DNA of 64,000 nt from Heliopora coerulea (Eukaryota > Cnidaria > Anthozoa > Scleralcyonacea > Helioporidae), in NCBI GenBank assembly GCA_030142905.1, contig JASJOG010000063.1, positions 1,577,501 to 1,641,500 on the forward strand, given 5' to 3'. This document shows, piece after piece, positions 38,911 to 49,857 of this stretch (the first letter of the stretch is position 1; each line of letters opens with the position of its first letter). The notes beneath the pieces were generated by a model. The model ran no database searches, had not been told where the DNA came from, and worked only from the letters and a program-made list of their open reading frames with translations. The position numbers were made by a program, and so were the translations under genes.

Positions 38911-39861
38911 TTTGTTTACGCAATCCTGTTAAATGAGATCCTTCGCAAGTGATTTTGCACATTCGGACTTTCGTCGGAACTCTACGATGTTATACCATAC
39001 TGACTACCTTTTTGCGTTACATCAGTTACTAACCTGTACCGAATGGCATGTTTATCATCCCAGCAGTCCTCCATCCGACTCCTGTTGAAGGAAATCCTGA
39101 TTGCAATTGGATTTTAATGTTTTCAAGTTCTCTTAAACTTCTGCGGCGTATGTCGGCGATGTATTCCGAAAGAAGCCAAGTCAACGCAGATGTTGGTCCA
39201 TGGTCAGACCCTTGGTACTGGTCTGACCTCAATAGGTCCTGATGTCTGGCACCAGAGCCTGGGATATCAACTTCAATAAAAGCGTACACAAATCAAGAAA
39301 TCAACCTTGCTCAGAAATTTTGAAGTATGATGAGATGTTTTCCAATGTAAGTTTACCTCTGAAGTTATGAAGAATTAAAGGCAACAGACAGTCCAAAAAG
39401 TGTGATGTTATCACCTTTGCTATTTTCTTAGTGATATAATTGCCTTGTGTAATAGTTTTACTTGGTGTTTTGGAAGCAATGTTGCTGCAAGGCTGATCAT
39501 TCATTACTTGTGTTTTTCTTATGCCTTCTTAGAGAAGATCATATATTTTGATATTTTTGTTAATTTTTTTTTTCAATAAACCAAAAGCATGGAAACTGGT
39601 TATGTGTCAGAACTGCTCAACATATTGCCAGCTGGCTTTGATGTTTGTACATGATTCTGGCAGTTGAACACTAAATTCTCAAATTAGTTATGAAACTGCA
39701 ATTTTAATGAAGAACATTAATTTATAAGTACATCTACTGTAGGTATGGGGTGGCAGTTGATGAGTTACTGAGTGTAATAAAGGCTAAACTTAACATTCAA
39801 TTTTAATTTAGCTGTGGTTGTTAAGATAACAAAAGGTGGACCATTGGATACCAAGAACAAT
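38911..39861. promoter_or_regulatory. Divergent promoter region between EMC2 and KDM1B
   Basis: About 950 bp separate the start codons of two genes that read away from each other, so a shared bidirectional promoter is likely. An 87-codon minus-strand open frame (39289-39029) ends at a strong donor (TACAG|GTTAGT). It may be a 5' exon of EMC2 or an unrelated exon. KDM1B's first coding exon follows an acceptor-like TTTAG at about 39811, so its promoter and a 5' UTR exon should lie further left. Confidence 0.5.
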
Positions 39862-42800
39862 ATGTCTTTGCAGTCAGGCAGAAGGAGTCGAAGAGTGATT
39901 AAAAAGAAAGATTCATTATTGCCAAAAGCTGAAGCTGGAAAACGATTTCGAAAGTGTGGAAAATCTGGTTGTCCGGCTGACAGGCCTGAGTGCTTCTCTA
40001 ATGCAATAGAAAGGTTAATGGTTTACATAATTATTGTTATATTTATTTTGAGTAAAAGTAGATTACAATGTCAGGGGAAATGGCCTTGCACTATCAGAAA
40101 AGAATGTCTAACAAACTTTAACCTTAGTCTGACTAGACAGTTATCATGAAAGAAACTTACTGACATTATGGTGTTCATACATTACTTTTTGCAATTTGCT
40201 GCACAATTAAGCAGTGCTAGATGATCTATATAGCCAAAGTATATAGATACCCAGTAAATAAAACATGGGTTATCAACATGTCATGGAATACACAGTCCTT
40301 ATAAATAGTGTCAGTAGATTTCAATTCTGAATTAGCATATCCCTGTATCACTACTAAAATGATACCTGAGAATCTAATTTAAGTTGCATCAAAACAATAA
40401 TCTGGTCATTTTTGTGTTATTTTCATTGTCAATTTATGCTATTCAAACCTTGTGACATTTGTGGGAGATGTGATATGTTGAGATAAGCATTTGGCTTGTT
40501 TATTTTAATACCAAAAATATAATATGCAATTTCTGCCTACCAAACCAAATAGTCAATGGTCATTACCTCAATCAGTACTTTCACAGGGTTGAACTTGACA
40601 GTTCTCAGTGGCTTAATAAATGGGGATTTGGAAGGTTCAATCCTCCTAATACAACCACAAACCTCAAAAAAGTTGGACAAAAAGTAGCAAGACCCTATAT
40701 CTGTGAGTGATATTCAACAATAACATGCCCAAGGAGTAATTTAGGCACTATAACTTAGCAAATCTCAGTTAGCTTTATAGCTATGTTCATAAGAAAGATG
40801 TATTGTAACTGCTCAGCAAAAGTTTTCAATTGGCTTTGCCACATTCTGCATCATTACTTACAAAATAAGGCTTACATCAAATTGACCAAGTTGTAACAGA
40901 AATATCTGGTTTGGAGAAAGGTGATTGCAAACTGCTGCTTAATTTTATCCTTTTTTGTTTGTAGTTGTTGTGGAAATGGATATACATCAAGATGGTATCA
41001 CATGTCTGATGGTGAACACTTCTGCAATGAATGTTTTGACCATTATTACAGAAGGTGAAGTACCATTAACACATCCATGGTGCTTGAAGTTTACTATAAC
41101 AACTTAAAATCTTCACAGTATGTTGCACTTGCAATATTTGCTTACATGTACATCAGACGTGCACTTTGAATTGACAAAGGATTGAAATCGGTAAGGAAGA
41201 AAAATGGATACATTTTTCTGCCCTTGCTGGTACTGAAAATTGTTGGCTAGATCCAACATCCAAGCTGATTCTTCTGTAGGTTCACTCCTACAATTTTGGC
41301 AAATTTTATTTTAATCTGATTCTCTTCCAACACTTGGGTTGATTTGAAGAGGCATGTTGAGAACTTGACAAGTTAGAAAAAATTAACTATGCACAAGCAT
41401 TACAATCAGGCCCATCCAGAGTCCGGGTGGGGCCCAGGTCAAAATAGAAATTTGGGGGCCCCCTTTACAAAAATTATTTTAGTCAATATTGTGCTTGACA
41501 ATAACATTTTCATCCGGTTCTTTACCGGAGAGTGTGAAGATAACTATTTGCATGAAGACATGGGTGTCCTGCCCTGGCTCAGTGTTCATTGAATAAATGA
41601 ACAGCGTGGATTTGATAAAAGTAGGGAATCTTATTCAGTTACTTGATTTTCATTTGAAACATAAAGGAAATAAATTTACCAGTATGCTGAGGGAGCCTAA
41701 AGGAGCCTCTCTTGAGCTGGTGCCCGGGGCAAACTGCCCCAGTTGCCCCCCCCCCTCTGGGTGGGCCTGATTACAATTTATATCCAGTCATCCAAGGTAC
41801 CAGACCCAAACATTGTAAATGTCCAATACTGTTCAGTAAGTTGGCTGAATAAAATCATCAAGTACCAAGCATAAAGATTGTCAAGCAAGTCTCTTGAGAG
41901 CTATGCACTGCATACAAGATATAAAAGTTTTTGCCCAAATATACAAAAAGTAGATTGAAAAAACATTTTAAACTTGTCCAACAGTTATTAACTCATGAAG
42001 GGGACAAGGCTCATCCTTTTGACAAGTAAAATCATCTGATGTTAGCCAGAGTAAAATAGTAAAGTGTGCCATTGCCTCTTAATGGGTTAAAATTAAAATG
42101 GTTGCATAACAAACGTATTGGAAATACTGAGAAACTAATTTTCCTGTAAAAACTTGGATACTATCTGACAACTTCATGTCAGTTTGGAAGGAACTACAGA
42201 CAATTGATTGTTAAGGGGAAATCTCTTGGCTGGTTTGGATGTTAAAATGTTAAGCTTTTTTCTATATTTCTCATTAGCCACAAGGAGGGTTTCCCAGTTT
42301 ATGAGAAATGGAAACGAGATTGGAACAACAACAGTCAAACTGAAGCAAGCCTTAAAGTATTTATGGCTGAAAGAATCCTCCCATATTGGCTGAAGTGCTG
42401 TGATTGTGGGAAGTGGAGACAGTACCCATTAACAGAGGGAGATTTAAAAAAGGACGTGTTGGGATCCTGGACCTGTCATAGCTATAGAAAACTTACAAAG
42501 GTGAGGTTGTATCGCTAAAGAACTTATTCACAGTTGGTGCCTTATTTGATAGTCTTTTCTATTGAAATGAACTACTCCCACTAGCCTCATTTGGTGACAA
42601 AAATTTTTGGTGTCGCCCTTTGGAAGAACATTTTAGGTGCCTTGCTGCAGGGTATTTTACTTAGTCTTGTGTAGTCTTTCTCTAATCTCGTTTGCTGTTT
42701 CAGATATTTCTTTTTTTTTAACGTCTTTTTTTCAATACAGAAAAGTGAAGACGAAAAGGTCGAAAGCAATTTGTGTAACAGCGCGGAAGACGAGGTTAGT

Positions 42801-45800
42801 TTAATCTCTGTTGTCGTGGTCCGCGGGTCATTCGGGACATCTTTTAGATGAAAGATGAATCTACACAACGCGATTACGGTACTCATGAAATATGTCGCGC
42901 CAACTTGGGTGATTTTTGGTTAAAAGCAACGCTTTTTAGTGAACGAACAAGTTTCCAACGTTGTGAAGAATCAGACATGGTTTTACACTGTACTCTGGCT
43001 TGAAAAGTTTTGAAAGTAGCTTAAAACTTTAAAACTTTGTTTAAAACTAGTTTGGTAAACTTCCACCAAAACTTTTCAAGCCAGAGTAAAGTCAAACCAT
43101 GTCTGAACTTGTCAGGGATTAAATAATGTAACCGATAAAGAAATGCATCGTTAAATCGTATATACTAGACTCAAATCTTGGGTTTTACGAGGTGAGGTTT
43201 TTACGAGATTGACTCATACTTTTCGTTTATTAATTTTTGACATTGTCGGCAGATAATCGTTCTGATATCCCCGTAAATCGATAAGATGTCACAAACTATT
43301 ACATAACGGCTGACATGTTGGTCAATGTCATCATTTTAATCAATTTCGTATCGCTCCTGTTCTATTTAGAGGGTCGAACAGTGTCGCTCGCCATTTTGGT
43401 GTGAAAGTCTGGCGTACACTCCTCTGCTGAAGTGCAGCCCGTCAGCATCGCTGGTAGCCTTCTATTATCTTGATGGAGTAGGACTCAGTCCTCTTGAAAA
43501 TGACTGGGAGGATACATCTGTGAATGACCAGCTTGAGAAAGGTGACTAATAACTCGACTGCAAAACTCTCAATCTAACCTCAAGGCCCCGCATCTTCCCT
43601 GTACATTGTCCGACAAAATGTTGAGATACAGATGAAAGGCAAGGACCGTGTTTTTTCAGGGGCGTAGTTTACGGATGGTGGGTGTGCGGGAGGTGAGAGA
43701 CCCCCTAAAATCTGTAAAAAAAATTGAAATTTCGAGCAAAATAGACAGTTGGAGCATTAAATTTCGGGCAAAATTTGGTTTGGTAAGTTAGGTCACAATC
43801 CCTTTTGGTTAGTGGTATATATTTAGTTTACGTAGTAGGGGTGAGGAGGCGAGACTACGCCATACATTACCAGAATGCGCGTCAAATTAAATTTGAGCAA
43901 TTTTTTAAAGGATTCAATATTCGGACAAATTAGGCTGGACGTCTCCCTAAAAGAAAATGGATTAACTACCCCCCTGCATGGTTTACTGTTGGAAGCAACT
44001 CGGAGGTTATTGTACGCTAAAAAAATTGTCCTTTGCCTTTTTATTATTTAGGCATTCAAAGTTTTTCATGGTGAAAGTACTTCTTGTTCAACAAGTCCCA
44101 TTAAAAGCTCAGGAACGTGTTTTTGCGTATACAAACTTTAAAAAAAGAAAAAGCGTTCGCAGTCTTCTAAGTAACCTTACTTCGTCTCGCTTTAGTTCAA
44201 ACACTTCCAACAGGTCCTTCCTCTGACTTAAAAACTCCTCGAAGATCCTTCAAAAATTGTAATTCGCCTAGTTTTTTCGAGAACAACCAGCCGTGAAAAT
44301 CCTAAAGTCACTTCTGTGACTCAAATAACATTATCCAGTTTCTTGTGCCAAATCCAAGATGTATGAAATACCAATTTTCTTGGAAAGTTTTTAACGTCGC
44401 TGGAAAGAGTTGAAGCAGCAATTGCCCGTGCTAGTTTTTTCATTGATATTTTGACTCCGTTAGGAAACATCAAACCGTTTACTCAACCGGAATCTGATGG
44501 AGGTGTTGCATTTTGTTTTCGACCCGATGTCATGGAAGAAGAAGAGATACAACATTTTCCCGAATTCCATAGGTGAGGTATAAAGCTAGAAAAGGAACTA
44601 AAAATTTCTTGACAGCGCTGAGATATTTTTGAAAGCGATGTGGCGAACATTCAGACTACGTGGCTGAGTTTTGTGGCGTCGTCGTTCTCATGCTTATTAA
44701 ATGTACTATTGCTGTAAATATTTAATAATTATGTACCAGCTGAACTGCTAACCTATTCACAGAGAGACAGGCAGTGACAAATAAAGCAACCCACACTTAT
44801 GTATGTGCTTGTACTCTTACATATGTGTGTATGTGGTTATATAGTATGTACATATACTGTATACCTATTATTTGTATGTACATGTGTGTGCGTGTGAAAA
44901 TGTACGTGTAAATTAAGATATAAATGTTATACATTACGTAGAGAGGTACAATAATTTTACTTCATGCAGCGCTGATTTCACATCATTAAACTGTAAGTAT
45001 CTAAATGTAGAACCAATGAAGTAACCCTTCAATTAAACTGTGTCTTTTTACAGCTTATTTATTTGTTTTAGATGAACAAGTGTCCTGACATAATCCTTCT
45101 TGTGACTAATGTTTTTTTCAGATTACAAAACACATATTTGGGTCTGAGGAACTTGGTCTTGACCCTTTGGAGTCTGAATTGTAAGGTGCGCAATTCTCTT
45201 GAGCCAGGACAAAGTGATATCTTTGTATAGTGATTTTATCTATGTATACTGATTTTATCCTTCAAATTGTCAATTAATCTTTCTTAAGGAAATCCTGACA
45301 CTAGACAAATGCGTGATCCATTTAATCCTCCGAGGCCTGGTACGTATTGCACTTATTCCTCGATTGCAGAAAATCTTGGAGTTTTTTACGATCAAAGGTT
45401 ACGTCAATTATGGCATCTTAAGGAACAGCCCACAATCTTGTCTACCCGTATCAAGCCCGGATAAGGTAAGCGAAGCTGTACAGATTTTGCTCTTCCAAGT
45501 AATATCTACATTGACGTTTATATATAACAACTTATTTTGAAAAAGCTTTCTCCGTATTCCCCATTGTTAACTTTAGTGCTTTAATTGATGCCTGTTTTCG
45601 GATATCAAGTATATTGACCATGTAAACATGCAACTGGTGGAATTTTTGTTTAATACAAATACCATCCCCTTGAGTGAAGGATCTCAAATCATCCCGTGCG
45701 AGTAGAATGAAAAATTGTCCATGATACATTAACAATTTCGTGACTAGAGGTCTTCTAGGCTAAGGGTTAACTGTGTACTGAATAATCAGCAAATGTTTTT

Positions 45801-48800
45801 ATTACTACTTGATATAAAGCTTCACATAACATAAAACATTTACTGTTATCGGGAGAAAGGCTCTGCTTGACATAATACTATCTTCACGATGGCATTACTT
45901 GTGAAGGCAGGAATACCGAAACTGTAGCAAGTCATTTATCTGTAATGAAGGAGGTGTAAAAAGCTGTAAGAATGAAGGAACTCCTCGAACTTAACAGACG
46001 AGATACTAATGTTTCGAGCGAAGGCCCTTCATTTCACTCCCACTATGGACCTTCGCTCGAAACGGTTGTATTTCCTCTCAAGTTTTACTAGTTGCCTGTC
46101 TCTTTTGGCTTTTTACATATCCCTCTTACAGTTCTTCTATTAGGGAAAGCTTAATTGGATTTTTGACATTTGTAGAAGTCCCGTGTTTTAGTTGTCGGGG
46201 CAGGAGCAGCTGGACTAGCGACTGCAAGGCAACTCAATAACTTTGGAATTGAGGTAAACTTTGTTACATATGACCATTTTAAAGTAAGTGAAGGCGACAC
46301 AAAGGATTTATATTCGAGCAGGACATTGCTATAGATTGTATTCTTCGGTAGGGGAATATCTGAAACCGAGCTTCTCCGGCCACGATATGCTAATAATATG
46401 AACGAATCATATTAGGATGTCGTGGCTGCCGTATAGTCAAGACCGTACATTGAACCTGCGAGTTTAGCTCGCTGCCTGAGTCTGGGTAGCTCAATGGTTA
46501 GAACTTCTCACCGCTCATCCGAAGGATGCGGGTTACGTTAACGTCTGGAGCTATTAAATTGTTTTTCTGACGATTTAAACTTGACGAACGTCCGCATATC
46601 GTCCGTGGTATCAGAGCATGTACTTTGTGACAAACATTCATCTCTTTCTCAATTGTAATTTTCGTAGTTCTAGCAACCGTGTCGTTTTTATTATAATTTG
46701 AGTTAATAGGAATCAAAATGTTGACTTTGACAAAGTCTCATAGATCACTTACGAAGCTTTCTCGAACCATAAATGGTCCCCAGGCTCGTTTGTCTTTCCT
46801 GAGTTCGCACCAAGTGATTCAGTCACTTTTCTCATGTTCCATCCGTATGTCGTGACAAGTCGGTAAAGATGGACGACGTTATTTTTCATTCATTTTTTTT
46901 TTATTATTATTATGGACGTTTTTAGGTGACTGTCTTAGAAGCGAGGGACCGTATAGGCGGACGTGTTTGTGATGAGAACCTTGGAGGTGTGTGTGTTGGT
47001 AAAGGTGCCCAGATTATGAATGGCTGCACAAACAATCCTATGTCAGTGATGGTTGAACAGGTGATTACAACATTACTACAAAACTTGTATTTGCAGTCCC
47101 GGCACGCAAGCATCGTAGGCCCTCCCAACTGTTTAGAATCATTGTGAATGGTTGAAAAAGGTTTGAGAAGTTGACAGTATTAGCCGGTCCCCTTATTAAG
47201 TCAGCTGAATACAACTACCAGAATACTTTGCGGTTTTTTATTTTTATGCAAACGCTCAATTCCCTAAGCGAATGGAAAGACAATTGCTCCGATTAACATT
47301 ACAAACAAGATTTGGAAAGGCATTCTGGTAGTGTTCCGCAAATGTATAAGGGGAACTGGTCATTGTAAAGACCGTCAGGTAACCCTTACGGTCACCAGCT
47401 TTAGTTCGATAGAGCTAAGATGAGTGCGAACGCGTTCCAACCTGACTCGTCTTCTGATCCGATACTGACTCGATATATCTTGCATAAAGCAACTCTTTCA
47501 GTCAAACACAGATAAAGTCGAAGAAGGACTCAAAAATTGATGCAAAAACAAAATTTTCGGATTTTCTCATAATCATCTAGATTTAAATTTGAATTCCTAA
47601 ATTGCAAACGGACCTTTTTTCTTTTCTTTTCTTTTTTCTTTTTTTTTCCTTTTTACTGTTCGTGAAGTGTGGCTTTAATATGAAGTCCATTGGTGACAAT
47701 TGCGAACTTCTCGATGAAGATGGAAGCCCTATCGATGCGGAAACGGACGAAAAAGTCAACTTTCATTTTAATGCTTTGTTGGACGCCATTGCAGACTGGA
47801 GGAGACATTCGCAAGAAGATTTCTCTCTGGGAGGTATGGTCAACGGTAGATACCATCAGGCAGAGCGAAGAGACTATATTATCGTTTTGTTGCTGCTGTT
47901 AACGTTTTGCTTAAATTTATCTCCCTAGAAAGACTGTTAGAAACTCATAAAGCGTTTATTGATGAGACAGAAAGATTTTTTCCTGAGGTGATTGATTATT
48001 GTACAAAACTATTATATTATTACTATTTAGGGATTTGAAAACCAAAACCCTGACACATTTTTCCTACCCTAGGCAGCCGATCGTCTTTTACAGTTTCATT
48101 TTGGAAACCTTGAGTACTCCTGTGCGACCGTGTTGGAAAATGTTTCCGCTTTGGCGTGGGACCAGAACGAGTCATTCCCTCAGTTCTCAGGCAATCACAC
48201 AATCTTGACCCATGGCTATGAAACTGTTTTAAAACAACTTGCAAAAGGGTTGGACCTTCGCTTAAATACGGAGGTAATCAGCTACAGTGATATAGAGATG
48301 TGGAGGAACCGATCCGATAAGGGGCAATGCATCCAAATGTGCGAAGAAAACAATAACAATTTATTGTACCTTTAAAATCCGTAATTTCTACATGTTTAAT
48401 AATAATAATAAAAAAAAATGAAACAAAACGGCGACAAAATATTAATGGTAGATTTATTTTAAATTCTTCTTCATTGAAGAGATAGCCCAGGTTTTTTTAC
48501 TGTCTCGTTCAAGTTATGAAACTGCTACACAAAACTGGCGATGTTATTGCCTGTTGCCCCAAGCAAAACTTAAGTATTCTTTCGTGGTCTCCCAACAGCC
48601 AGCAAGCATCCATTCCTCGACTCAGCACGCTCAAGGATGAATCATTTCTTGAACGGGGAAGGATTTAAAATAAATCTAGCAACAGGATTTTGTGCTCTTC
48701 TGAGCGTAGTCAAACAGCATTGAACTTGACTATGCGAAAGTCTGTCGCAAGAGTCAATTTGACTTGTTATAATAGCATGAGAGTAATAGTTTCAATTTCG

Positions 48801-49814
48801 GAAATTAACTTTAGCTGTATTCAAGCCACACAGTTTTCATAACCAGTGATTGATTATCGAAAAGTGTGTTGGTTGTTTTTTGTTTTTTTTATTTTAGATT
48901 ACTTCAATCGATTACTCTGGTAAAACAATCACAGTGGCCACAAGAAATGGTGAAATATTTACTGGTGATAAGGTGGGTAAGTGACACACAAATTTTCCAT
49001 AGAGATCGCGAGGGCTTGAACCGAATTTAAGAAACCGTCCTAAATTTTGTTTATCTTTTCTTAGTATGAAAAACTGTTGAAAGACCTTTAGCGACAACCC
49101 ATAATATTCCCTATTCCTTTTTAAATAAACTTCAGGTTTGTAGCAATAGACGAACCAGGCGGAAAGCGTAATCTTGTTCAGAATATTAACGCCCAGCAAA
49201 AAGTTTTGATCTACCCATAATAACGGAGACATTAATAAAAAAGAAATTTAATTGTGCTGACGTTTAATAATGATTATCCTCATTCTGAAGATGTCGCCAG
49301 ACTAGCGACGAAATCTCAGTAAAATTAAATTTTTTTTATTAATGTTTCCGGTGTTATGTATCTATTAAAAACCTTATGCTAGACATTAATATTCTCAACA
49401 AAAATTCAGGTTTCTTTTTCAGGCCCAGTCACCGTTCTAGCTTACATCAGCGCTCTGTTACGAGAGTGGAATTTTTTTCATCATCTTTATTCGGATTTTA
49501 TGGTTCAAATCTAGGTTGTTGTCACTGTACCTCTTTCTCTATTAAAATCCGGATCCATCTCATTTACGCCACCTCTTCCAACCGAAAAACAAATAGCTAT
49601 TAGTAAACTTGGCGCTGGCTTGATAGAAAAGGTAAGCGTTTAGTTTTTTTGTCCGAAAGTCAATGTAACGAGCTTCGTGTAGTTGACGCTTGTTTCTTCA
49701 ACGCGTTTCAATGAAAGTTTAGAATTTAATTCTTAACAAATTTAATACTAACGGGACAATTAGTGACTATAAGCAAGAATTACCGTTTTATAAGGCACGT
49801 TCCTTGTAAACATA

Positions 49815-49857
<43 letters not shown>

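Noticed and set aside
43659..43866. Possible inverted-repeat element with CAGGGGCGTAG and CTACGCC ends
   Set aside because: The right end lacks the matching CCCTG, and no target duplication is visible.
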